This document shows positions 55,532-64,000 of a stretch of 64,000 nt of DNA, piece after piece; position 1 is the stretch's first letter, and the number at the start of each line of letters is the position of its first letter. Under the pieces are notes generated by a model. It was given only the letters and a program-made list of their open reading frames with translations, had not been told where the DNA came from and did not search any database. The position numbers and the translations under genes were made by a program. Where the stretch lies: positions 124,001 through 188,000 of the forward strand of contig CANNAM010000001.1 in assembly GCA_947502595.1 (NCBI GenBank). Reading direction: 5' to 3'. The DNA comes from an uncultured Marinicella sp. Its GTDB lineage: Bacteria; Pseudomonadota; Gammaproteobacteria; Xanthomonadales; Marinicellaceae.

Positions 55532-57625
55532 GTGGGCCGTAAAACACCGATTGAGAGATACCGTAATATTGGCATCATGGCCCACATTGATGCCGGTAAA
55601 ACAACTACCACAGAGCGGGTGCTGTTTTACACTGGGATCTCTCATAAGTTAGGTGAAGTTCATGATGGCAATGCCACCATGGATTGGATGGAGCAAGAGC
55701 AAGAGCGTGGCATAACGATTACATCGGCAGCCACAACATGTTTCTGGCAAGGCATGGATCGCCAGTTTGAAGAACATCGTATCAACATCATTGATACCCC
55801 TGGTCACGTAGACTTCACTATTGAGGTTGAGCGTTCCTTGCGGGTTTTGGATGGTGCGGTTGCTGTTTTCTGCGCAGTCGGAGGTGTGGAGCCTCAGTCT
55901 GAAACGGTTTGGCGACAAGCCGACAAATACCATGTCCCGCGGTTGGCTTTTGTCAACAAAATGGATCGTGTTGGTGCTGACTTCGACCGAGTGGTTGCTC
56001 AGATAAAAACGCGATTGGGCGCAAGCCCTGTACCTGTGCAAGTGCCGATAGGTGCTGAAGACGGTTTCAAGGGTGTGGTTGATTTATTGCGCATGAAAGC
56101 CATCTTGTGGAATGAAGATGACATGGGTATGACTTATCAGTTGGAAGATATTCCGGCTGACTTAGTTGATCATTGTGAGGCTGCCAGGGAATTTATGGTT
56201 GAAGCAGCTGCTGAAACCAGTGAAGAATTGATGGATAAGTACCTGGAGTCAGGTGAGTTGTCCAGAGAAGAAATTGTTGCCGGCTTGCGTAAAGGTACCA
56301 TTAACAACGAAATTGTTTGTTGTTTATGTGGCACTGCATTCAAGAATAAAGGTGTGCAAGCCATGTTGGACATGGTTATTGAATTGTTGCCATCACCTAC
56401 TGAAGTGCCAGCCATAACTGGTTTGGAGGATGGGGTGGATGGTAAGGAAGTGAGCAGAGCGGCCAACGATGACGAGCCCTTTGCTGCGTTGGCGTTTAAA
56501 ATTGCCACCGACCCATTTGTGGGAACTTTGACTTTCTTTAGGGTGTATTCTGGGGTCATTAAAACTGGCGACAGTATTTATAACCCGAGAAAGAGCAGTA
56601 AGGACCGTTTAGGTCGTTTGTTGCAGATGCATTCTAATTCTCGGGAAGAGATTAAGGAAGTACGTGCTGGGGATATAGCAGCAGCAGTTGGTTTGAAGGA
56701 CGTGGTTACCGGTGACACTTTGTGTGACTTAGGCCATGTTATCACCATTGAGAAGATGGTATTTCCAGAGCCGGTTATATCGGTTGCGGTAGAACCTAAA
56801 ACCACTGGTGACCAAGAAAAAATGGCCACCGCACTGGCTAAATTAGCGCAAGAAGATCCGTCGTTCAAAGTGGCGACTGATGAGGACTCAGGACAAACCA
56901 TTATTTCTGGTATGGGTGAGTTGCATTTGGATATTATTGTTGAGCGCATGAAGCGTGAGTTCAGCGTGTCGGCTAATGTGGGTAATCCCCAGGTGGCTTA
57001 CAGAGAGACCATCAAAAAAGCTGTTGAACAAGAAGGTAAGTTCATTAAGCAGTCAGGTGGTAAAGGCCAATATGGTCATGTAAAAATTAAAATCGAACCC
57101 ATGGAACAAGGGTTTGGTTATGAGTTTGTTAACGGTATTACAGGTGGTGCTATTCCTAAGGAATTCATTGCCCCGGTTGACAAAGGCATACAAGAACAAA
57201 TGGAAAGTGGTGTGTTGGCAGGCTACCCGGTGGTGGATTGCAAGGTCACATTGTTCGATGGCTCGTTTCACGATGTTGATTCAAGTGAAATGGCCTTTAA
57301 AGTTGCAGGATCAATGGCCTTTCGTGAAGGTGCTAAAGCGGCATCACCGGTTCTATTAGAACCAATCATGAAGGTTGAAATTGTAACCCCAGAAGATTAC
57401 ATGGGTGATGTGGTTGGTGATGTGAATCGCCGCCGAGGAACATTAGACGGTATAGATGAATCGCCTTCAGGTAAGGTAATCAGATGTCAAATTCCGTTGT
57501 CTGAAATGTTTGGTTACGCCACCTCGCTGAGATCTGCAACACAAGGTAGGGCCAGTTATTCAATGGAGTTTGTCCAGTATAGCGAAGCCCCTGATTCTGT
57601 GTTAGCAGAAATGAACGGATATTAA
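55532..57625 (+). CDS. fusA: elongation factor G
   Basis: 697 aa. GTPase for translocation. P-loop [12 protein letters not shown] (about 17-28), [19 protein letters not shown] and [10 protein letters not shown] are intact, and domains II-V run to normal length (ending [16 protein letters not shown] region). The start is GTG 55532, after AAGGA, giving [14 protein letters not shown] like the E. coli protein. Confidence 0.98.
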   Translation: MGRKTPIERYRNIGIMAHIDAGKTTTTERVLFYTGISHKLGEVHDGNATMDWMEQEQERGITITSAATTCFWQGMDRQFEEHRINIIDTPGHVDFTIEVERSLRVLDGAVAVFCAVGGVEPQSETVWRQADKYHVPRLAFVNKMDRVGADFDRVVAQIKTRLGASPVPVQVPIGAEDGFKGVVDLLRMKAILWNEDDMGMTYQLEDIPADLVDHCEAAREFMVEAAAETSEELMDKYLESGELSREEIVAGLRKGTINNEIVCCLCGTAFKNKGVQAMLDMVIELLPSPTEVPAITGLEDGVDGKEVSRAANDDEPFAALAFKIATDPFVGTLTFFRVYSGVIKTGDSIYNPRKSSKDRLGRLLQMHSNSREEIKEVRAGDIAAAVGLKDVVTGDTLCDLGHVITIEKMVFPEPVISVAVEPKTTGDQEKMATALAKLAQEDPSFKVATDEDSGQTIISGMGELHLDIIVERMKREFSVSANVGNPQVAYRETIKKAVEQEGKFIKQSGGKGQYGHVKIKIEPMEQGFGYEFVNGITGGAIPKEFIAPVDKGIQEQMESGVLAGYPVVDCKVTLFDGSFHDVDSSEMAFKVAGSMAFREGAKAASPVLLEPIMKVEIVTPEDYMGDVVGDVNRRRGTLDGIDESPSGKVIRCQIPLSEMFGYATSLRSATQGRASYSMEFVQYSEAPDSVLAEMNGY

Positions 57626-57648
57626 AATATAAGGTTTGAGAAACGACA

Positions 57649-58839
57649 ATGTCAAAAGAAAAATTTGAACGCAATAAGCCCCATGTAAACGTGGGCACAA
57701 TTGGTCACGTTGACCATGGTAAAACCACCTTGACTGCAGCGATCACTAAAGTTGCTGCTGAAAAACTTGGCGGCACATTTAAAGATTATGATCAGATTGA
57801 TAACGCGCCTGAAGAAAGAGAGCGTGGTATCACAATTTCTACTACCCATGTAGAGTATGAAACTGAATCACGTCATTATGCGCACGTAGATTGTCCAGGC
57901 CATGCTGACTATGTTAAAAACATGATCACTGGTGCGGCACAAATGGATGGCGCTATTTTGGTTGTATCTGCAGCTGATGGCCCAATGCCACAAACCCGTG
58001 AGCACATCTTGTTGGCTCGTCAGGTTGGCGTACCTTATATTGTTGTGTTCTTGAACAAATGTGACCAAGTTGATGACGAAGAGTTGTTGGAATTGGTTGA
58101 AATGGAAGTTCGTGAGTTATTAAGTGACTATGAGTTCCCTGGTGATGACACACCTTTGGTTATGGGTTCAGCACTGAAAGCATTAGAAGGTGATACTTCC
58201 GATATTGGCGTACCTGCGGTACAAAAATTATTGGAAGAGATGGATACCTACTTCCCAGAGCCTGTACGTGACACAGAAAAACCATTTTTGATGCCGATTG
58301 AAGATATTTTCTCAATCTCAGGTCGTGGTACTGTAGTGACTGGTCGTATTGAGACTGGTGTTGTTAACGTTGGTGAAGAAATTGAAATTGTTGGTATCCG
58401 TGATACCACCAAGACAATTTGTACTGGTGTTGAAATGTTCCGTAAGTTACTGGATTCAGGCGAAGCCGGTGATAATGTGGGTGTTTTGTTGCGTGGAACG
58501 AAAAGAGATGACGTTGAGCGTGGACAAGTACTGGCAAAACCGGGTACAATCACGCCCCACACAAAATTCGAAGCTGAAGTTTATGTCTTAAGTAAAGATG
58601 AAGGTGGTCGTCACACACCATTCTTCAAAGGTTACCGTCCACAGTTTTACTTCAGAACAACAGACGTGACTGGCGCATGTGAGTTACCAGAAGGTGTAGA
58701 AATGGTTATGCCTGGTGACAACGTCAAGATGGTTGTTGAATTGATTGCACCGATTGCGATGGATGAAGGCTTACGCTTCGCTATTCGTGAAGGTGGCCGT
58801 ACCGTTGGTGCGGGTGTAGTAGCAAAAATTATTGAATAA
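57649..58839 (+). CDS. tufA: elongation factor Tu (str-operon copy)
   Basis: 396 aa, identical in protein to 41278-42468. Near-identity of the DNA begins at the ATG and stops at the last codons, with flanks unrelated, which is the pattern expected of gene conversion between two tuf copies. It lies 23 bases after fusA in the classical str operon place. Confidence 0.98.
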   Translation: MSKEKFERNKPHVNVGTIGHVDHGKTTLTAAITKVAAEKLGGTFKDYDQIDNAPEERERGITISTTHVEYETESRHYAHVDCPGHADYVKNMITGAAQMDGAILVVSAADGPMPQTREHILLARQVGVPYIVVFLNKCDQVDDEELLELVEMEVRELLSDYEFPGDDTPLVMGSALKALEGDTSDIGVPAVQKLLEEMDTYFPEPVRDTEKPFLMPIEDIFSISGRGTVVTGRIETGVVNVGEEIEIVGIRDTTKTICTGVEMFRKLLDSGEAGDNVGVLLRGTKRDDVERGQVLAKPGTITPHTKFEAEVYVLSKDEGGRHTPFFKGYRPQFYFRTTDVTGACELPEGVEMVMPGDNVKMVVELIAPIAMDEGLRFAIREGGRTVGAGVVAKIIE

Positions 58840-58878
58840 TTAGATACCCTATTTTTGGTATTAGTTAAATAGAGATGG

Positions 58879-58903
58879 GCAGTGGCGAAAAGCCACTGCT
58901 TTT
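58879..58903 (+). terminator. terminator or attenuator between tufA and rpsJ
   Basis: GCAGTGGC (58879-58886) pairs perfectly with GCCACTGC (58892-58899) around GAAAA and is followed by TTTT. It ends only 19 bases before the rpsJ start, so it either ends the str operon or acts as an S10-leader attenuator. Confidence 0.8.
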
Positions 58904-58922
58904 AACTTAGAGGCAAATTAAC

Positions 58923-59234
58923 ATGGCTGGTCAAAAAATCAGAATAAGACTTAAGGCGTTTGATCATAAATTGATTGATCAATCTGCAGGAAGAATCGTA
59001 GATACAGCGAAGAGAACTGGTGCACAAGTGCGCGGTCCGATTCCGTTACCGACTAAAAAGGAACGTTACACGGTATTGATTTCTCCGCATGTAAACAAGG
59101 ACGCACGGGATCAATATGAGATTCGTACTCATAAAAGATTGGTAGATATTGTAGACCCAAATGATAAGACAGTTGACGCATTAATGAAACTGGATTTATC
59201 GGCTGGCGTAGATGTTCAAATTCAATTGAACTAG
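58923..59234 (+). CDS. rpsJ: 30S ribosomal protein S10
   Basis: 103 aa. [21 protein letters not shown] (here [14 protein letters not shown], 6-19) and [29 protein letters not shown] ([15 protein letters not shown], 38-52). First gene of the S10 operon; also NusE in antitermination with NusG/NusB. GAGG precedes the ATG. Confidence 0.98.
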   Translation: MAGQKIRIRLKAFDHKLIDQSAGRIVDTAKRTGAQVRGPIPLPTKKERYTVLISPHVNKDARDQYEIRTHKRLVDIVDPNDKTVDALMKLDLSAGVDVQIQLN

Positions 59235-59243
59235 GAGTTGAAA

Positions 59244-59864
59244 ATGTCATTAGGTATTATTGGAAAAAAAGTTGGTATGACACGTGTTTTCAACGACAAA
59301 GGCGAGTCAGTACCAGTCACTGTTATCAATGTTGAGCCAAATATTGTGGCTCAAGTCAAAACCACAGATACAGACGGTTATAACGCTGTTCAAATCACCA
59401 CTGGTGGTCGCAAGGCTTCTAAAGTCAATGCGCCAGCTGCTGGTCATTACAAAAAAGCCGGTGTTGAAGCAGGTTCAATCACACGTGAATTCAGAACTGA
59501 TCAATCGTTCAATGCGGGCGATACCCTTGAACTCAGTATGTTTGAAGGCGGCCAAAAGGTTCGTGTAACAGGCACGTCTAAAGGTAAAGGTTTTCAAGGT
59601 GTGATCAAGCGTTACAATTTTCAAATGCAAGATGCCACGCATGGTAACTCATTGTCTCACAGGGCCCCTGGTTCTATTGGTCAATGTCAAACACCTGGTC
59701 GTGTATTCAAAGGCAAGAAAATGTCAGGCCACATGGGTGCTGAACGTGTAACCACAAAGAACTTAGAAGTGGTTAGGGTTGATCAAGAAAACAACTTGTT
59801 GTTGATCAAAGGTGCAGTACCTGGTGCTAAAACCAGTACAGTCATTGTTAGGCCTTTGGTTTAA
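59244..59864 (+). CDS. rplC: 50S ribosomal protein L3
   Basis: 206 aa. [14 protein letters not shown] at the start and the loop region [23 protein letters not shown] ([14 protein letters not shown], about 153-166) with the Gln that is methylated in E. coli. The start is ATG 59244 after AGGAG; the frame extends to TTG 59238, rejected. Confidence 0.98.
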   Translation: MSLGIIGKKVGMTRVFNDKGESVPVTVINVEPNIVAQVKTTDTDGYNAVQITTGGRKASKVNAPAAGHYKKAGVEAGSITREFRTDQSFNAGDTLELSMFEGGQKVRVTGTSKGKGFQGVIKRYNFQMQDATHGNSLSHRAPGSIGQCQTPGRVFKGKKMSGHMGAERVTTKNLEVVRVDQENNLLLIKGAVPGAKTSTVIVRPLV

Positions 59865-59884
59865 ACAGATAGCGGAGAAATATT

Positions 59885-60490
59885 GTGGAATTGACAGTAT
59901 CAGGAAAAAAACAAAAAGTTGAAGTTTCAGAAGCTGTGTTTGACAGGGCATATTCTGAAGCTTTGGTTCACCAAGTGGTGACGTCTTACATGGCCACTGG
60001 TCGTGCAGGCACCAAAGCACAGAAAAACCGTTCAGCAGTCAGCGGCGGTGGCGCCAAACCTTGGAAACAAAAAGGTACAGGTCGCGCCAGAGCGGGTACT
60101 TCAAGAAGTCCTATTTGGGTTGGTGGCGGCAGAACATTTGCAGCGCAGCCAAGAGACTTTACCAAGAAAGTAAACACCAAAATGTACCGTGCAGCAATGA
60201 AGACTATTTTGTCTGAATTGGCTCGTTCAGAACGTTTGGTTGTAGTGGCTGATCTAGACACTAAAAATGGTAAAACAAAAGAAGGTATTGAAATGTTGAG
60301 CAAGCATGGTGTAACCACCGGTTGTTTGGTTACTAATGAGCCTTCTGAAAACTTATTGCGTTCAACCAGTAACTTGCCGTATGTGTTTGTAACTAATGCC
60401 CATGGATTGGATCCTGTGTCGTTGGTTTATGCAGACAAAGTGGTAATGACTGTTGATGCAGTGAAAGAAGTTGAGGAGTGGTTGTCATGA
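59885..60490 (+). CDS. rplD: 50S ribosomal protein L4
   Basis: 201 aa. It starts MELTVSG with GTG 59885, like E. coli L4, and has ALVHQVVTSYMA, the exit-tunnel loop KPWKQKGTGRARAGTSRSP (about 58-76). In E. coli L4 represses the S10 operon by attenuation in the leader. Its stop overlaps the rplW start (ATGA). Confidence 0.97.
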   Translation: MELTVSGKKQKVEVSEAVFDRAYSEALVHQVVTSYMATGRAGTKAQKNRSAVSGGGAKPWKQKGTGRARAGTSRSPIWVGGGRTFAAQPRDFTKKVNTKMYRAAMKTILSELARSERLVVVADLDTKNGKTKEGIEMLSKHGVTTGCLVTNEPSENLLRSTSNLPYVFVTNAHGLDPVSLVYADKVVMTVDAVKEVEEWLS

Positions 60491-60786
60491 GTTTAAATAA
60501 TTTGTATACAACTATATTGGCCCCAGTGATTTCTGAGAAATCAAACCGTGTCGGTGAGTTGGCCAATCAATATGTGTTCAAAGTGGCAAAATCTGCTAAC
60601 AAAGCAGAAATCAAAACAGCTGTTGAAAAATTATTCAAAGTGTCTGTTGAAGATGTCACGGTAATGAATGTGAAAGGTAAAACCAAAAGTTTTAAAATGA
60701 AACCAGGCAAGCGACCAGATTGGAAAAAAGCATACGTGCGTATCCAAGCTGATCAAATGATTGATTTCGGAACCAAAGCTGAGTAA
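60487..60786 (+). CDS. rplW: 50S ribosomal protein L23
   Basis: 99 aa. [14 protein letters not shown] near the start, [15 protein letters not shown], then [14 protein letters not shown]. It sits at the tunnel exit and docks trigger factor and SRP. The start is ATG 60487 overlapping rplD by four bases; a GTG at 60478 in frame is rejected. Confidence 0.97.
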   Translation: MSLNNLYTTILAPVISEKSNRVGELANQYVFKVAKSANKAEIKTAVEKLFKVSVEDVTVMNVKGKTKSFKMKPGKRPDWKKAYVRIQADQMIDFGTKAE

Positions 60787-60800
60787 TAAGGAGAACTATC

Positions 60801-61628
60801 ATGGCATTAATCGTATTTAAACCAACTTCTCCAGGTCGTCGTGGCACTGTTAAAGTAAAAAGAAACGAACTGTACAAAGGCGGACCTGAAGCCAGCTTGA
60901 CTGAAAAGAAATCAAAAACTGGTGGTAGAAACAACTACGGTAGAATCACCACCCGTCACATTGGTGGTGGACACAAGCAAAAATACAGAATCATCGATTT
61001 CAAACGCAATAAAGATGACATCGCTGCAAAAGTGGAACGTATAGAATACGATCCTAACAGAAGCGCATACATTGCTTTATTGGTTTACACAGATGGTGAA
61101 AAGCGCTACATTATTGCGCCTAAAGATTTAGAGCCTGGCATGGAAGTTATGTCAGGAACTTCTGTCAGCATTAAAGTGGGCAACACATTGCCATTGGATA
61201 ACATTCCAGTTGGTACAGTGGTTCACAATGTTGAGATGAAACCAGGTAAAGGCGGTCAGATTGCCCGTGCAGCCGGTACTTCAGCTCGTTTGGTAGCCAA
61301 AGAAGGTGTTTACGCCACTTTGCGTCTGCGTTCGGGCGAAATGAGAAAAGTACCAGCCAAATGTCGTGCGACATTAGGTTCGGTATCAAAAAGTGAGCAT
61401 AACCTTGAGAAAATTGGTAAAGCTGGCGCCACTCGCTGGAGAGGTGTTAGACCAACGGTTCGAGGTGTTGCCATGAATCCAGTTGACCATCCACATGGTG
61501 GTGGTGAAGGAAGGACCTCTGGTGGTCGTCATCCCGTGTCTCCATGGGGTATGCCTACTAAAGGACATAAAACGCGTAAGAACAAACGAACTGATAAGTT
61601 CATTGTTCGTCGCAGAGATAAAAAATAA
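60801..61628 (+). CDS. rplB: 50S ribosomal protein L2
   Basis: 275 aa. [16 protein letters not shown] at the start, [17 protein letters not shown], and the C-terminal [19 protein letters not shown] (about 218-236) with the peptidyl-transferase-centre His. AAGGAG precedes the ATG at 60801. Confidence 0.98.
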   Translation: MALIVFKPTSPGRRGTVKVKRNELYKGGPEASLTEKKSKTGGRNNYGRITTRHIGGGHKQKYRIIDFKRNKDDIAAKVERIEYDPNRSAYIALLVYTDGEKRYIIAPKDLEPGMEVMSGTSVSIKVGNTLPLDNIPVGTVVHNVEMKPGKGGQIARAAGTSARLVAKEGVYATLRLRSGEMRKVPAKCRATLGSVSKSEHNLEKIGKAGATRWRGVRPTVRGVAMNPVDHPHGGGEGRTSGGRHPVSPWGMPTKGHKTRKNKRTDKFIVRRRDKK

Positions 61629-61639
61629 GGTAGTTATTT

Positions 61640-61918
61640 ATGCCAAGATCGCTTAAAAAAGGCCCATTTGTTGACATCAGCTTGATGAAGCAAGTAGATA
61701 AGGCCGTAAAAGAGAACAGCAAACGACCGATTAAAACATGGTCCAGAAGGTCAATGATTCTTCCTGATATGGTTGGATTAACTTTGGCTGTTCATAATGG
61801 TAAACAACATATTCCAGTATTGGTTTCTGAAGAAATGGTCGGACATAAGTTAGGTGAGTTTTCACCTACCCGTACTTTCAGGTCCCATATTGCTGATAAA
61901 AAAGCGAAGGGGAGGTAA
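61640..61918 (+). CDS. rpsS: 30S ribosomal protein S19
   Basis: 92 aa. [18 protein letters not shown] at the start and [22 protein letters not shown] at the end ([12 protein letters not shown]), the family signature. AAGG precedes the ATG. Two bases separate it from rplV. Confidence 0.98.
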   Translation: MPRSLKKGPFVDISLMKQVDKAVKENSKRPIKTWSRRSMILPDMVGLTLAVHNGKQHIPVLVSEEMVGHKLGEFSPTRTFRSHIADKKAKGR

Positions 61919-61920
61919 TC

Positions 61921-62256
61921 ATGGAAATTATTGCTAAACTAAAAGGCGCCAATATTTCAGCCCAAAAGGTTAGATTAGTTGCTAATCAAATCAGAGGTAT
62001 GAATGTGGAGCAAGCTGAACAGTTGTTAACTTTTAGCCCAAAGAAAGCCGCGCACATCGTGAAGAAGGCGCTGATGTCTGCTGTGGCCAATGCTGAGCAC
62101 AACAATGCAATGGATGTTGACGAGTTATATGTCAGCTCTATCTACGTTGATGAAGGCCCGACCCTGAAAAGAGGACGCGCCAGAGCCAAAGGCAGAGGTA
62201 CACAGATTTTAAAAAGAACCAGCCACATCACTGTAAAAGTGGCTGAAGCATCGTAA
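61921..62256 (+). CDS. rplV: 50S ribosomal protein L22
   Basis: 111 aa. [17 protein letters not shown] at the start and the beta-hairpin end [19 protein letters not shown] (about 84-102) that reaches the exit tunnel. GGGAGG lies just before the ATG within the rpsS end. Confidence 0.98.
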   Translation: MEIIAKLKGANISAQKVRLVANQIRGMNVEQAEQLLTFSPKKAAHIVKKALMSAVANAEHNNAMDVDELYVSSIYVDEGPTLKRGRARAKGRGTQILKRTSHITVKVAEAS

Positions 62257-62266
62257 AGGCAATATT

Positions 62267-62959
62267 ATGGGTCAAAAAGTACATCCAATAGGTATCAGAT
62301 TAGGCATTTCTAAACAGCATAATTCGAAATGGTACGCAGAGAAAGGTCAATTTGCTGATCAACTGGTTAAGGACATTAAAGTCCGTGACTATTTGTATGA
62401 AAAATTAAAGCATGCATCTATCAGTAAAATTGAAATTGAAAGACCGGCTAAAAATGCTCGCATCACCATCCACACGGCCAGACCAGGTATCGTGATTGGT
62501 AAAAAAGGTGAAGACATTGAGCAATTAAAAAACACCTTATCAAAAATGATGGGTTTGCCGACACACGTGAACGTTACTGAAATCAGAAAGCCTGAATTAG
62601 ATGCGCGTTTAGTGGCTGAAGGCATTGCTTCTCAGCTTGAGCGCAGAATCATGTTCAGACGCGCTATGAAACGTGCGGTTTCAAGTGCCATGAGATTAGG
62701 CGCTTTGGGTATTCGTGTGGCAGTTGCTGGTCGATTGAACGGCGCTGAAATTGCTCGGACTGAGTGGTACAGAGAAGGTCAAGTGCCTTTGCACACATTG
62801 CGTGCAGACATTGATTATTCAATGGCTAAGGCGTATACCACTTATGGTGTGATTGGCATCAAGGTTTGGATTTATAAAGGCGAAGTTTTCGATCTTGAAA
62901 ATCACGTTGCTGAATCAGATAAAAAATCTAACAAGAAACCATCTCGGGGTAAAAAATAA
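62267..62959 (+). CDS. rpsC: 30S ribosomal protein S3
   Basis: 230 aa. [15 protein letters not shown] at the start, the KH-domain loop [20 protein letters not shown] ([12 protein letters not shown]), and [30 protein letters not shown] in the C-domain ([16 protein letters not shown]). The tail is Lys/Asn/Ser-rich. Its stop overlaps the rplP start by one base. Confidence 0.98.
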   Translation: MGQKVHPIGIRLGISKQHNSKWYAEKGQFADQLVKDIKVRDYLYEKLKHASISKIEIERPAKNARITIHTARPGIVIGKKGEDIEQLKNTLSKMMGLPTHVNVTEIRKPELDARLVAEGIASQLERRIMFRRAMKRAVSSAMRLGALGIRVAVAGRLNGAEIARTEWYREGQVPLHTLRADIDYSMAKAYTTYGVIGIKVWIYKGEVFDLENHVAESDKKSNKKPSRGKK

Positions 62960-63372
62960 TGTTACAGCCGAAAAGAACTAAATACAGAAAACAACAAAAA
63001 GGTCGAAACCGCGGATTAGCCCATGGTGGCAACAAAGTGAGTTTCGGTGATTTTGGATTGAAAGCAACCACTCGTGGATTACTGACAGCACGTCAAATCG
63101 AAGCGGGTCGTCGTGCCATTACCAGACACGTTAAACGTGGCGGTAAATTATGGATTCGTGTTTTTCCTGACAAACCAGTCACAGCCAAACCAATTGAGGT
63201 AAGGATGGGTAAAGGTAAAGGTAACATCGAATTTTGGGCGGCTGCAATTAAACCTGGTAGAGTTATTTATGAAATCCAAGGGGTTTCTGAAGAAATGGCC
63301 AGAGCAGCTTTTGAGAAAGCAGGTGCTAAATTTCCTGTGCAAACAACATTCGTAAAACGTGTGGTGATGTGA
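62959..63372 (+). CDS. rplP: 50S ribosomal protein L16
   Basis: 137 aa. [19 protein letters not shown] at the start, [19 protein letters not shown] in the middle, and [12 protein letters not shown] near the end. The Arg in PKRTKYR and the loop around residue 81 are typical. It overlaps rpsC and rpmC by one base each. Confidence 0.98.
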   Translation: MLQPKRTKYRKQQKGRNRGLAHGGNKVSFGDFGLKATTRGLLTARQIEAGRRAITRHVKRGGKLWIRVFPDKPVTAKPIEVRMGKGKGNIEFWAAAIKPGRVIYEIQGVSEEMARAAFEKAGAKFPVQTTFVKRVVM

Positions 63373-63560
63373 TGCAAGCGAAAGAATTAAAAAACAAAGA
63401 TCTTGCAGAATTGCAGGAAGAATTAAACAAGTTGTTACAAAAGCAATTCGATTTACGAATGGCTCGTGGTAATGGTCAATTAACAAAATTACATTTGATG
63501 CGTGAAGTCCGTAGGGACATCGCTCGTGTCAGAACTGTTATGAACCAAGCTAAAGGATAA
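63372..63560 (+). CDS. rpmC: 50S ribosomal protein L29
   Basis: 62 aa. [20 protein letters not shown] and [17 protein letters not shown], two helices as in E. coli L29. The start is ATG 63372, overlapping the rplP stop (TGATG); a GTG three bases earlier is rejected. Confidence 0.96.
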   Translation: MQAKELKNKDLAELQEELNKLLQKQFDLRMARGNGQLTKLHLMREVRRDIARVRTVMNQAKG

Positions 63561-63565
63561 ATGTC

Positions 63566-63826
63566 ATGACTACAGAAACAAAAACACAAAAAACCAAAAG
63601 CGGTGTGGTCACCAGTGACAAAATGAATCAAACCGTAACTGTGATGGTTGAGCGTAAGATCAAACATCCGTTGTATAAAAAATACATCAAAAAATCGACC
63701 AAGATTCATGCACATGATCCTGATAACAAGTGTCAAGAAGGTGATTTAGTTAAAATCGCTGAATGTCGTCCTATTTCTAAGACCAAGTCTTGGAAAGTGG
63801 TCGAGATTGTTGAAACAAACAAATAA
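63566..63826 (+). CDS. rpsQ: 30S ribosomal protein S17
   Basis: 86 aa. [28 protein letters not shown] ([15 protein letters not shown]) and the end [22 protein letters not shown] precedes the ATG at 63566. It is the last gene of the S10 operon in E. coli, but here rplN follows after 12 bases, so S10 and spc are probably continuous. Confidence 0.98.
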   Translation: MTTETKTQKTKSGVVTSDKMNQTVTVMVERKIKHPLYKKYIKKSTKIHAHDPDNKCQEGDLVKIAECRPISKTKSWKVVEIVETNK

Positions 63827-63838
63827 GAGGTACTGACA

Positions 63839-64000
63839 ATGATACAAATGCAAAGTAGATTATCAGCAGCTGACAACTCTGGAGCCAAAGAAGTCCAATG
63901 TATAAAAGTATTGGGTGGTTCTAAGCGTCGCTATGCTGGTATCGGAGACATCATCAAAGTTTCCGTTAAGCACGCCATACCTCGTGGCAAGGTTAAAAAA
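63839..64000 (+). CDS. rplN: 50S ribosomal protein L14 (partial, cut by window end)
   Basis: The first 54 codons are present: [20 protein letters not shown] followed by [17 protein letters not shown]. The usual protein is about 122 aa, so the rest lies right of the window. GAGGT precedes the ATG. First gene of the spc operon. Confidence 0.96.
   Translation, partial: MIQMQSRLSAADNSGAKEVQCIKVLGGSKRRYAGIGDIIKVSVKHAIPRGKVKK

Overview
The window looks like a chromosomal segment of a free-living, probably marine gammaproteobacterium of moderate GC (low-to-mid 40s by eye). The reasons are the gene order tRNA-Tyr/Gly/Thr-tufB-tRNA-Trp-secE-nusG-rplKAJL-rpoBC-rpsLG-fusA-tufA-S10/spc, two nearly identical tuf genes, a tesA-ybbA-ybbP cluster, AmpG- and ZapE-type proteins, and secreted beta-helix proteins ending in an IF(K/S)(D/N)GF(E/D) tail. 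From memory this tail is common in Marinicella- and Xanthomonadales-like genomes. The genus assignment is inference only.

Layout. 1-8.4 kb: a possible gene tail, a SAM methyltransferase, two tandem CadC-like membrane regulators with TPR repeats, ferrochelatase, a small membrane protein resembling Pycsar TM effectors, and a cation diffusion facilitator. 8.5-19 kb: an MFS transporter, a DUF1631 protein, the tesA-ybbA-ybbP operon, TspO and a SulP transporter. 19-27.3 kb: two secreted proteins, proline iminopeptidase, a divergent operon of an atypical Nramp-fold transporter with the three 5-oxoprolinase genes pxpABC, and a large CSLREA/beta-helix secreted protein. 27.4-40.7 kb: a membrane protein, zapE, an alpha/beta hydrolase, an AmpG-like permease, a cyclic-nucleotide-binding/rhodanese fusion, prpB and prpC (with a REPIN-like palindromic repeat between them), another secreted beta-helix protein, the DUF2157 and DUF4401-GDYXXLXY pair, and a BtuF-like lipoprotein. 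40.8-64 kb: an unbroken plus-strand block of tRNA, translation and transcription genes, cut off inside rplN at the right edge.

The right third is classical core machinery. Its regulatory layout can be read in the sequence: a tRNA-type promoter, a terminator after tufB, an L1-type leader before rplK, an L10 leader before rplJ, a 14-bp perfect hairpin between rplL and rpoB, a promoter plus hairpin between rpoC and rpsL, and a terminator-like hairpin just before rpsJ. The left two thirds are accessory and housekeeping genes in short operons on both strands.

No phage, insertion sequence, CRISPR array or complete defence system is visible. The most interesting signals are the C-terminal tail shared by three otherwise different secreted proteins, the REPIN-like repeat present twice in opposite orientation, the Nramp-fold protein lacking the canonical metal ligands beside 5-oxoprolinase genes, the orphan PycTM-like protein, and the cNMP-rhodanese fusion.
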